Assembly: GCA_947478535.1 (NCBI GenBank)
Contig: CANJXD010000064.1
Span: forward strand, 1-16,637
Direction of reading: 5' to 3'
Length of the DNA stretch: 16,637 nucleotides
DNA from: Acetobacteraceae bacterium
Lineage (GTDB): Bacteria > Pseudomonadota > Alphaproteobacteria > Acetobacterales > Acetobacteraceae
Part shown: one piece after another, positions 6,960 to 13,482 of the stretch
Numbering within the stretch: position 1 is the first letter of the stretch
How the letters are laid out: each line of letters begins with the position of its first letter
The notes under the pieces: model-generated
Told to the model about the DNA's origin: nothing
Database searches by the model: none
Seen by the model: the letters and a program-made list of their open reading frames with translations, nothing else
Position numbers and translations under genes: made by a program

Positions 6960-7945
6960 CCGCCATGATGAATCGCCGTGCCCTGCTGGGCGTGGCCGGC
7001 GCCAGCTTTGCCTTGCCATCCGAAGCGCAGCCTGCCCGCTGGGCGCCGACACGCAGTGTGACGATGGTCGTCCCCTTCGCGCCGGGCGGCACCACGGATG
7101 TGATGGCGCGGCTGATCGCCCAGCCCATGTCCCGCCATTTCGGCCAGTCGGTGGTTGTGGAGAACGTGACGGGCGCGGGCGGCAATATCGGCGCGGCGCG
7201 CGTCGCGCGGGCGGAGCCGGATGGGCATACGGTGCTGCTCGCCCATATCGGCGTGCTGAGCGTCAACCAGCATCTGTACCGGGACATGCCCTATGACGCG
7301 CTGCGCGATTTCGCGCCGGTTGGGCTGCTGTGTACGAACCCGATGCTGCTGATGGTGTCCGCCCGCGCGGGAATCGATAGCCTCGATGCGCTGAAGGCGC
7401 GCGCGCGCAGCGGCCGGCTGAAGATCGCGACCTCCGGCAACGGATCGACCATGCATCTGGCGGCGCTGCAATTCCTGCGCTCGGTCGGCGGCACGGCTGA
7501 CCTCATTCCCTATCGCGGCGGCGGGCAGGCGGTGAACGATTTGATTGCGGGGACAGTCGATATGTTCCTCGAACAGGCGCTGGGTGGCACGCCGCATGTG
7601 CGGGCGGGCGTCGCCAAGGCCTTCGCTGTCACCGGCCCGGCGCGACTCGATGTGCTGCCGGATGTGCCGACGGCGGCGGAAGCGGGGCTCGATGGCCTCG
7701 ATATCCAGATCTGGAATGCGCTGACCCTGCCGCGCGCCGTCAGCCCGGCGATCGCCAACGCGCATAACGCGGCGCTGTCCGCGGCGCTGGACGATGCATT
7801 GATCCGCACCCGCTTCACCACCTTCGCCGCCCGCATCCCGGAGGGGGAGGATCGCGCTCCCGGTGCTTTGACGCGTATCATGCAGCATGACGGGGCCCAA
7901 TGGGGTGACTTGCTGCGGGCCGCGGGTGTCGAGAAGGGAAGCTGA
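6956..7945 (+). CDS. tripartite tricarboxylate transporter (Bug/TctC) substrate-binding protein
   Basis: This is a periplasmic solute-binding protein of 329 residues. The N-terminus has NRRALLGVAGASFALPSEA (6-24), a twin-arginine-like signal with likely cleavage after SEA. The Bug hallmarks follow: VVPFAPGGTTD (38-48), whose Asp normally contacts the ligand through water, and ENVTGAGGNIGAARVA (70-85), then GHTVLLAHIG. Bug proteins bind carboxylates, amino acids or aromatic acids; the ligand here cannot be read. No TctA or TctB membrane subunits are in the window, so it is an orphan receptor, common in Acetobacteraceae and Burkholderiales. It overlaps the dioxygenase stop by ATGA and is followed after 5 bases by the dehydrogenase gene, so the three look like one operon. 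ATGs at 6965 and 6968 are alternative starts. Confidence 0.92.
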   Translation: MTAMMNRRALLGVAGASFALPSEAQPARWAPTRSVTMVVPFAPGGTTDVMARLIAQPMSRHFGQSVVVENVTGAGGNIGAARVARAEPDGHTVLLAHIGVLSVNQHLYRDMPYDALRDFAPVGLLCTNPMLLMVSARAGIDSLDALKARARSGRLKIATSGNGSTMHLAALQFLRSVGGTADLIPYRGGGQAVNDLIAGTVDMFLEQALGGTPHVRAGVAKAFAVTGPARLDVLPDVPTAAEAGLDGLDIQIWNALTLPRAVSPAIANAHNAALSAALDDALIRTRFTTFAARIPEGEDRAPGALTRIMQHDGAQWGDLLRAAGVEKGS

Positions 7946-7950
7946 AGACC

Positions 7951-9009
7951 ATGAAGATCGTTGTGCTGCCGGGGGATGGGATCGGGCCGGAGATCACGGA
8001 GGCCACGATGGCGGTGCTGGATGCCGCCGCGCAGGCATTCCAGCTCCGCCTCGACCTGGAGCATGATGTGGTGGGGCTGGAAAGCTTCCGCCTGCATGGC
8101 AACACCGTCACGCCGGAAGTCGCGGCGATGGTGAAGGCCTCCGACGGCTTCATCATGGGGCCGACCTCCACGCTCGACTACAAGAAGGGCGATGCGAAGC
8201 AGGTCGGGCCCTCCGCCTTCTTCCGCAAGGGGCTCGACCTCTACGCGAATATCCGCCCCGCCCGGACCTATCCAGGCATGACGGCGAAGCTCGGCCAGTT
8301 CGACCTGGTGGTGGTGCGGGAGAATACCGAGGGCTTCTACGCCGACCGCAACATGGAAGCCGGCAATGCGGAACTGCTGGTGACGCCGGATGTCGTCGTT
8401 TCCATGCGCAAGATCACGCGCCCGGCCTGCATGCGCATCGCCCGCAGCGCCTTCGACCTCGCGCAGCGCCGTCGGGGCAAGGTGACGGCGGTGCACAAGG
8501 CGAATGTGCTGAGCATCGGCGATGGCATGTTTCTCGAGTGCTGCCGCCTGGTGCAGAAGGATTTTGCCGGTATCGAGCTGGAGGAAATCATCGTCGATGC
8601 GATGATGGCGCATGTCGTGCGCAACCCCGCGCGCTTCGATGTCATCGTCACCACCAACATGTTCGGCGATATCCTGTCGGACCTGACGGCGGAGATGTCC
8701 GGCAGCCTCGGCCTCGGCGGTTCGCTGAATGCGGGGGCGGAGATCGCGATGGCGCAGGCCGCGCATGGCAGCGCGCCGGATATCGCGGGCCAGGGCATCG
8801 CCAACCCGGCCTCCCTCATCCTGTCCACCGCGCTGCTGCTGGGCTGGCACGGGCGGCGCAGCGGGGAAGCGCGCTACGTCGAAGCCGGCACGGCGATCGA
8901 GGAGGCGGTGGCGGGTGCCATCGGCGCGGGGCAGACGACACGCGATCTCGGCGGCAGCCTGGGCACGGCGGCGGCGGGCGCCGCGGTCGCGGCGCGCTTG
9001 AAGAAGTAA
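7951..9009 (+). CDS. isocitrate/isopropylmalate dehydrogenase-family beta-decarboxylating dehydrogenase, probably NAD+-dependent
   Basis: This 352-residue metal-dependent enzyme would oxidise a (2R,3S)-type hydroxy diacid and decarboxylate it to a 2-oxo acid. Seen: LPGDGIGPEIT (6-16), the arginine set R92, R102 and R124, VRENTEGFYADRNM (122-135, Tyr130), the catalytic Lys in AVHKANVL (180-187, K183), metal-binding Asp217 (IVDAMMAH), Asp240 and Asp244 (NMFGDILSDL), and AAHGSAPDIAGQGIANP (270-286). Asp277 in HGSAPD points to NAD+ rather than NADP+. The substrate loop reads VGPSAFFRKGLDLYANIR and matches neither the SxN pattern of isocitrate dehydrogenase nor the LL-type pattern of isopropylmalate dehydrogenase, so the substrate is open. 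It closes the operon with the dioxygenase and the binding protein, and a hairpin terminator follows. Confidence 0.9.
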   Translation: MKIVVLPGDGIGPEITEATMAVLDAAAQAFQLRLDLEHDVVGLESFRLHGNTVTPEVAAMVKASDGFIMGPTSTLDYKKGDAKQVGPSAFFRKGLDLYANIRPARTYPGMTAKLGQFDLVVVRENTEGFYADRNMEAGNAELLVTPDVVVSMRKITRPACMRIARSAFDLAQRRRGKVTAVHKANVLSIGDGMFLECCRLVQKDFAGIELEEIIVDAMMAHVVRNPARFDVIVTTNMFGDILSDLTAEMSGSLGLGGSLNAGAEIAMAQAAHGSAPDIAGQGIANPASLILSTALLLGWHGRRSGEARYVEAGTAIEEAVAGAIGAGQTTRDLGGSLGTAAAGAAVAARLKK

Positions 9010-9019
9010 GCGCGATGGC

Positions 9020-9048
9020 GGCGCGGCTGAAGAACCAGCCGCGCCTTT
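9020..9048 (+). terminator. rho-independent terminator after the dioxygenase operon
   Basis: GGCGCGGCTG (9020-9029) and CAGCCGCGCC (9036-9045) pair perfectly over 10 bases with a 6-base loop AAGAAC, followed by TTT and then GCCTT. It lies in the 42-base gap between two convergent genes. On the minus strand it has no U tract, so its effect in that direction is uncertain. Confidence 0.82.
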
Positions 9049-9051
9049 GCC

Positions 9052-9882
9052 TTACGCCCCGAAGTGGCGGTTGTGCCAGGCGATGATTGCCGCCGAGCCT
9101 TCCGCCGCCCAGGGTGCCAGCATCATGCAATGCGGCGCCTCCGGCAGCAGCAGGTGCTCGCCCCCCAGGAAGGCCGCGATGGCGGCGTCCTGCCCCGGCG
9201 GGTGGCGTTCCGCGTCATCCCGCCCGGCTTCGATCACCAGCAGCGGCACCTCCGCGAAGCGCGCGGCGTCGATGGTGACGCGCAGCGCGTAGCGGTCATT
9301 CAGCACGGAGGGTGATTCCGGGCTGAGCGCGGCGAGGAACTCCTCCACGCGCGGCGGGCGCTTGCCGCCGAGGTAGCGGTCGATCACCACCCGGTCGGCC
9401 GGTGACGGCTGCATCGCGCCATCCGGCACCAGGCGCACCGGCGCCGCGCCTGGCATGTTGCCGGGCGGCGAGGGGGCGATCAGCAGGATGCCCGCCACCT
9501 CCCGCAGCCGCATCGCCGCGCGGAGCGCGATCAGCGCGCCGAGGCTGTGGCCCATCAGCACCACTGGTCCGCCCATGGCCTGCGCGGCCTCCACGGCGTC
9601 GGTCGCGTAGTCCTCCAGCACCGTGGTCGGCGTCGCCGCGGCTTCCAGTGTGCCCTTGCCGCGCGGCTCCAGCGCCGCCGTCGCGATGCCGGCGGCGGCG
9701 AAATCGCGCATCCAGAGGTCGTAGCACCAGGCGCCGTGATAGCCGCCGGGGATGCCGAGGATGGCCGGGCCACGCCCGCCCGGCAGGCTGAACAGCGCGC
9801 CATGGGACAAGCCCGAGCGCTGCGTGCCGGTCGGGATGCGCCCGGCCGGCGGGTTCACGGGAAGGCTGAGGTCCGGGCTCAT
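9052..9882 (-). CDS. alpha/beta hydrolase
   Basis: This 276-residue serine hydrolase has the canonical fold signals. An oxyanion-type loop is LGIPGGYHGAWCYDLWM (42-58). The nucleophile elbow is VLMGHSLGALIALRAA (108-123, Ser113), the acid is probably in VIEAGRDDAE (D222 or D223), and the histidine is in EAPHCMMLAPW (248-258, His251). No signal peptide is seen, so it is probably cytoplasmic. I place the start at ATG 9882, overlapping the stop of the upstream binding-protein gene (ATGA); a longer start at 9912 would overlap that gene further and is less likely. Coupling to a carboxylate-binding protein suggests it acts on an imported ester, lactone or amide, but the substrate is not readable. 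Confidence 0.9.
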   Translation of the reverse strand: MSPDLSLPVNPPAGRIPTGTQRSGLSHGALFSLPGGRGPAILGIPGGYHGAWCYDLWMRDFAAAGIATAALEPRGKGTLEAAATPTTVLEDYATDAVEAAQAMGGPVVLMGHSLGALIALRAAMRLREVAGILLIAPSPPGNMPGAAPVRLVPDGAMQPSPADRVVIDRYLGGKRPPRVEEFLAALSPESPSVLNDRYALRVTIDAARFAEVPLLVIEAGRDDAERHPPGQDAAIAAFLGGEHLLLPEAPHCMMLAPWAAEGSAAIIAWHNRHFGA

Positions 9883-10856
9883 TCCGGCTGAATCCCCGCG
9901 ATCCGCACCCATTCGCGCCAGCGGGCGCGGTCATCGACCAGGAAGCGGTCCATCTCCGCCCCCGGCATGAAGCCCGGGGTCAGCCCCTGGCGGGTGAGGG
10001 CTGCGGCGACGGTGGGGTCCGCCACCGCATCGCGCAGCAGCGCCTGCATGCGGTCCAGCACCGGGCGCGGCGTGCCGGCTGGCGCCGTCAGGCCGAACCA
10101 GCCTTCGACGACGAAGCCTGGGATGGCCTCCGATACGAGCGGCAGGTCCGGCAATTGCGGGCTGCGGCGCGCGGCCGAAATGGCGATCGGCACGACGCGG
10201 CCGGATTGCAGCGCCGGTGCCGCCGACAGGGCATCGAGGAAGGCGAACTGGATCTGCCCGCCGATCAGGTCCGGCACGATCTGCGTGATGTTGCGATAGG
10301 CCGCCCCCGTCACGTCGATCTCCGCCCGCGCCTTCAGCAATGCGGAGGGCACCTGGGAGGAGGAGGAGTAGTAGCCGAAGAAGACCCGCCCCGGATTGGC
10401 CTTCGCATGGGCGACCAGGGCCGGGATGGATTTGTACGGCGCATCCGCCGGCACCACCGCGATGGTGGCGTAGGTGCCGAGCAGGCCGACATGCGCGTAG
10501 TCCCGCACCGGGTCATAGGGCAGGCGGCGGTACAGGAACTCATTCGCCGCATGGGTCGAGTTGGTGGAGACGAGGAAGGTATAGCCATCCGCCGGCGCCA
10601 GCTTCGCCGCTTCCGTCCCGGTGATGCCGCCGGCGCCGGGGCGGTTGTCCACCACCACGGGCTGGCGGAGCGGGCCTTCGAAGAAGCGCCCCAATGTGCG
10701 GCCGACGAAGTCCGCCGCACCGCCGGCGGCGGAGGGGATGATGATCCGCACCGCCCGCGTCGGCCATTCGCCCTGGGCCTGGGCGCTTGACGCGCCCAGA
10801 ATCGGCGCCGCGATGGCCGTGGTCAGAAGGCCTCGGCGTGTTGTGCTGCCGCGCAT
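9879..10856 (-). CDS. second tripartite tricarboxylate transporter (Bug/TctC) substrate-binding protein
   Basis: This 325-residue periplasmic binding protein starts with a twin-arginine signal (TTRRGLLTTAIAA, 5-17) and probable cleavage after SAQA. The Bug motifs are PSAAGGAAD (41-49) and DNRPGAGGITGTEAAKLA (70-87), followed by GYTFLVSTNSTHAANEFLY; PSDYxxx-like variations show it is a different ligand type from the protein at 6956. AAGGGAGA lies about 8 bases before the ATG. The gap to the upstream Hsp70-like gene is 38 bases, so co-transcription is possible, though the functions are unrelated. No TctA or TctB genes are nearby. It overlaps the hydrolase start by ATGA, which is the firmer functional link. 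Confidence 0.92.
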   Translation of the reverse strand: MRGSTTRRGLLTTAIAAPILGASSAQAQGEWPTRAVRIIIPSAAGGAADFVGRTLGRFFEGPLRQPVVVDNRPGAGGITGTEAAKLAPADGYTFLVSTNSTHAANEFLYRRLPYDPVRDYAHVGLLGTYATIAVVPADAPYKSIPALVAHAKANPGRVFFGYYSSSSQVPSALLKARAEIDVTGAAYRNITQIVPDLIGGQIQFAFLDALSAAPALQSGRVVPIAISAARRSPQLPDLPLVSEAIPGFVVEGWFGLTAPAGTPRPVLDRMQALLRDAVADPTVAAALTRQGLTPGFMPGAEMDRFLVDDRARWREWVRIAGIQPE

Positions 10857-10894
10857 GCCGCGTTTCTCCCTTTGTCGAGGCGGACAGGATGCCG

Positions 10895-12145
10895 TCAGGC
10901 GGGCGGCTCCATCAAGGCGAGGCCTTCGGCGACGGAGACGAATTCCCCGCCAGCGACGATCCGCGCTGCGCCGAACCGATTCTCGAACAGCCGCCGCACC
11001 GCGGGCACGAGGGAGGTGCCGCCGGTGAGGAACACGCGGTCCACCGCGTCCGGAGGCAGGGCGGCATCGGCCAGCGCGGCATCCACGGCGGCGCCGATGC
11101 GCTTCAGTTCGGGGGCGATCCAGCCCTCGAAGTCGCGGCGATGCAGCGGTGCGCGCAGATCGAAGCTGCCATGGGTGAAGCGCAATTCCACCTCCTCGGC
11201 ACGGGAAAGCGCGGCCTTGGCGGCGGAGACGGCGCGATACAGCGCATAGCCCGCTTCATCCTTCACCAGCCGCATCAGGCTGCGCAGTTTTTCTGGGTGC
11301 AGCGCGGTGCGCGTCACCGTCTCGATATCCCGCATCGTCTTCGGCGCCCGCATGAGGGAGAGCAGGTGCCAGCGCGCGAAGCTCGCATACCAGGCGGGCG
11401 GGATCGGCATCTCGCTGCCCATCACGCGATAGAGATCGCCCTTGCCGAGGCGCGGGGAGATGAGGTTGTCGATGATCCGGTAATCGAAGGCATCGCCGGC
11501 AATGCCGACACCGGCGTGGCCGAGCGGCGTGACGCGCCGAGGCGGGCCGGGCTCGAATCGGAGCAGGGAGAAGTCGCTCGTGCCGCCGCCGAAATCGGCG
11601 ACCAGGACGGCCGCGGGATGGTCGAGCGTGGCGGCGAAGCGCTGCCCGGCCGCGGCGGGTTCCAGGGCGATTTCCACCTGCGGCAGCCCGGCCAGGGCGA
11701 AGGCGGCGCGGAGGCGCTGCTCCCCCAGCGCATCATCCGCGCTGTCGCCAACAAAGCGCACGGGGCGGCCGACGACGATGCGTGCGTCGGCGATCTCCGC
11801 CGCGAAGGGCGCCAGCAGATCCTTCAGGAACAGCGCGACCAGCGCCTCCAACGTCCAGGACCGGCCGAGGATCTGCGTCTCCCGAAAGCTCGATTGGGCG
11901 AGGTAGCTTTTCATGGACATGATCAGCCGGCTTTCCAGCGGATCCTCGAGATAGGCCTCGATCCCCGCGGGGCCGGCGGCATGGCGCGTGCGGCCCTGCG
12001 CATCAGCCCAGAAACACAGGACGGAGCGGAACACGGCCGCCGCGCCGTCATCCCCCCTGTGGTGCAGCACGCGCACGCCAGCATCGCCGCGCAGGGCGAT
12101 AACGCTGTTGGTGGTGCCGAAGTCGATACCAATGACGCGTTGCAT
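10895..12145 (-). CDS. Hsp70-family ATPase, YegD-like
   Basis: This actin-fold ATPase has 416 residues and is related to DnaK but lacks the C-terminal substrate-binding domain, as in E. coli YegD (about 450 residues). Phosphate-1 loop: VIGIDFGTTNSVIAL (4-18). Connecting motif: VVGRPVRF (124-131). EPAAAG is at 162-167, phosphate-2 loop VLVADFGGGTSDFSLLRF at 180-197, LGHAGVGIAGDAFD at 208-221, and the adenosine motif VFLTGGTSLVPAVRRLF at 371-387. The start at 12145 is chosen because the conserved domain begins immediately; upstream in-frame codons to 12265 have no family similarity. Its client or role is unknown; YegD-type proteins are poorly characterised. It is transcribed divergently from the secreted lectin-like gene. 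Confidence 0.9.
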   Translation of the reverse strand: MQRVIGIDFGTTNSVIALRGDAGVRVLHHRGDDGAAAVFRSVLCFWADAQGRTRHAAGPAGIEAYLEDPLESRLIMSMKSYLAQSSFRETQILGRSWTLEALVALFLKDLLAPFAAEIADARIVVGRPVRFVGDSADDALGEQRLRAAFALAGLPQVEIALEPAAAGQRFAATLDHPAAVLVADFGGGTSDFSLLRFEPGPPRRVTPLGHAGVGIAGDAFDYRIIDNLISPRLGKGDLYRVMGSEMPIPPAWYASFARWHLLSLMRAPKTMRDIETVTRTALHPEKLRSLMRLVKDEAGYALYRAVSAAKAALSRAEEVELRFTHGSFDLRAPLHRRDFEGWIAPELKRIGAAVDAALADAALPPDAVDRVFLTGGTSLVPAVRRLFENRFGAARIVAGGEFVSVAEGLALMEPPA

Positions 12146-12276
12146 GACCTGTCGCCGAGGAGGGCCGCGCGTTGAACAGGCATAAGCACGGCTTGGCAAG
12201 GGCAGCCGTCGGCATTGCGGGTTCGCCACGAACCGCGCCATGCTCGGCAACTGCCAACAGAACAAGGAGGATCGCC

Positions 12277-12954
12277 ATGTACCGCTTTCTCCGACTGCCG
12301 CTGGCCGGCGCCGCGTTGCTCACCCTCGGGCTCGGGGCGGAAGCCCAGTCCCCGCCTGCCGCGAACCCCGCTGGCATGACCTTCTTCGTCACCAGCCGCG
12401 GTCCGGGCGATGGCGCCAATCTCGGCGGCCTGGCCGGGGCGGATGCGCATTGCCAGTCGCTTGCCCAGGCGGCAGGCGCCGGCGCGCGGACTTGGCGCGC
12501 CTATCTCAGCGCCAGCGCCAGTGGCGCCAGCCCGGCGGTGAATGCGCGGGACCGGATCGGCTCTGGCCCCTGGCAGAATGTGCGGGGCGTGGTGGTGGCT
12601 CGCGATGTCGCGCATCTGCACGGCGATGCGAATAGTCTCAGCCTGGAGAATTCGGTGGATGAGAGCGGCCGCCGGGTGAATGGCCGGGCTGACAGCCCGA
12701 ATACGCATGATGTGCTCACGGGCTCCCAGGCCGATGGCACGGCCTTCGCCGGCAACCCGGACATGACCTGCCGGAACTGGACCTATAGCGGCGCCGAGGG
12801 CGCGGCGATGGTCGGCCATCATGACCGCGCCGGGCTGCGGGACGATGCGCCGAGCAAGTCCTGGAACACCTCCCACCCCTCCCGCGGCTGCGGGACGGAG
12901 GCGCTGCGGAGCAGTGGCGGGGCCGGGCTGTTTTACTGTTTCGCGACGAATTGA
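12277..12954 (+). CDS. secreted protein with probable lectin/endostatin-like fold
   Basis: This 225-residue protein has an N-terminal signal peptide (basic YRFLR, hydrophobic 7-20, likely cleavage after AEA at 23), so it is probably exported to the periplasm or outside. The mature region starts with GMTFFVTSRGPGDGANLGG, then LAGADAHCQSLAQAAG (52-67) and RTWRAYLSASASG, and ends with GLFYCFATN. This pattern recalls the bacterial branch of the C-type-lectin/endostatin-like fold. Four cysteines (59, 165, 205, 221) could make two disulfides. SD AAGGAGG (12264-12270) is 6 bases before ATG 12277, fixing the start. It stands alone, divergent from the Hsp70-like gene, and is followed by a hairpin. The ligand is unknown, and fold assignment rests on motif resemblance only. 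Confidence 0.8.
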   Translation: MYRFLRLPLAGAALLTLGLGAEAQSPPAANPAGMTFFVTSRGPGDGANLGGLAGADAHCQSLAQAAGAGARTWRAYLSASASGASPAVNARDRIGSGPWQNVRGVVVARDVAHLHGDANSLSLENSVDESGRRVNGRADSPNTHDVLTGSQADGTAFAGNPDMTCRNWTYSGAEGAAMVGHHDRAGLRDDAPSKSWNTSHPSRGCGTEALRSSGGAGLFYCFATN

Positions 12955-12967
12955 GGCGATGCGCCGG

Positions 12968-12992
12968 GGCGGGGCCATGCTTGGGCCCCGCC
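12968..12992 (+). terminator. GC-rich hairpin after the lectin-like gene
   Basis: GGCGGGGCC (12968-12976) and GGCCCCGCC (12984-12992) form a 9-base stem with a 7-base loop, 13 bases after the stop. It is followed by TAAAAAAC, not a T tract, so it is not a textbook intrinsic terminator, but it is the only terminator-like structure for this gene. Confidence 0.45.
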
Positions 12993-13062
12993 TAAAAAAC
13001 GCACTTCCGAACAAATCAAGAACATGCTATCGAGTCTCATAAATCCTCGGGACCTCGAAATC

Positions 13063-13392
13063 ATGGCAGCGCGCAAACCCCGCGCGGTGCGGCCGCTTCC
13101 GGCCGCGCTGCAACGTCTCCTCGCCTTGGCCGGCCGCGGCGTCGCCCCGGCACGGATGGCGCGGGAGGTCGATATCATCATCGGCGAATGGCGGGCACTG
13201 GCGGAGGTCGATCCGGGCTTCGACCTGCCCGCCAATCTGGAGGAACTCTGCGCGGCGCTGAATGATGGCGTGGCGGCGGCGGAGGAACAGGTGGCGGATG
13301 TCGATTCCAGTGAAGCGGGGGCGGTGAAGCAGGCTGGCGCCATGCTGTCCGCCCTGGTGGCGACCCGGAACGCCGCCAGGGACGCGGCCTGA
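13063..13392 (+). CDS. small hypothetical protein, mostly helical
   Basis: I do not recognise this 109-residue protein. It starts with a basic stretch (AARKPRAVRPLP), then leucine/alanine-rich sequence that should form helices (ALQRLLALAGRG, MAREVDIIIGEWRALAEV, LEELCAALNDGVAAAEEQV, VKQAGAMLSALVATRNAA). It has no signal peptide or membrane segment and one cysteine. GC-rich third codon positions from 13063 onward support real coding; an in-frame ATG at 13024 would add 13 codons from a comparatively AT-rich stretch with atypical codons, so I use 13063. No clear SD is visible. It ends about 90 bases before ftsK on the same strand and could share a transcript with it. Confidence 0.65.
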   Translation: MAARKPRAVRPLPAALQRLLALAGRGVAPARMAREVDIIIGEWRALAEVDPGFDLPANLEELCAALNDGVAAAEEQVADVDSSEAGAVKQAGAMLSALVATRNAARDAA

Positions 13393-13412
13393 AGGCAACA
13401 CCTCCGCGTCTT

Positions 13413-13436
13413 TCCGAGTCGGATCGTGGAATCCGA
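13413..13436 (+). other. overlapping short inverted repeats in the ftsK leader
   Basis: TCCGA-G-TCGGA (13413-13423) is a perfect short palindrome, and TCGGAT (13419-13424) can instead pair with ATCCGA (13431-13436). The shared TCGGA arm makes the two structures mutually exclusive. They are short, and could equally be a protein-binding site or chance. Confidence 0.25.
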
Positions 13437-13482
13437 AGGGCTTCCCGTGTAGTGTTCGCGGCGAGGTTCAGGAACACCATTG

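Noticed and set aside
6018..7052. A 344-codon minus-strand frame over the dioxygenase gene
   Set aside because: It overlaps the intact iron dioxygenase and the intergenic regulatory region and is low-complexity.
9883..9912. A 10-residue longer start for the alpha/beta hydrolase
   Set aside because: The ATG at 9882 gives the ATGA overlap typical of coupled genes in this window; the extension would overlap the upstream gene by more with no conserved residues.
10787..12175. A 462-codon plus-strand frame opposite the Hsp70-like gene
   Set aside because: The minus strand encodes all Hsp70 nucleotide-binding motifs; the plus frame has none and is an antisense shadow.
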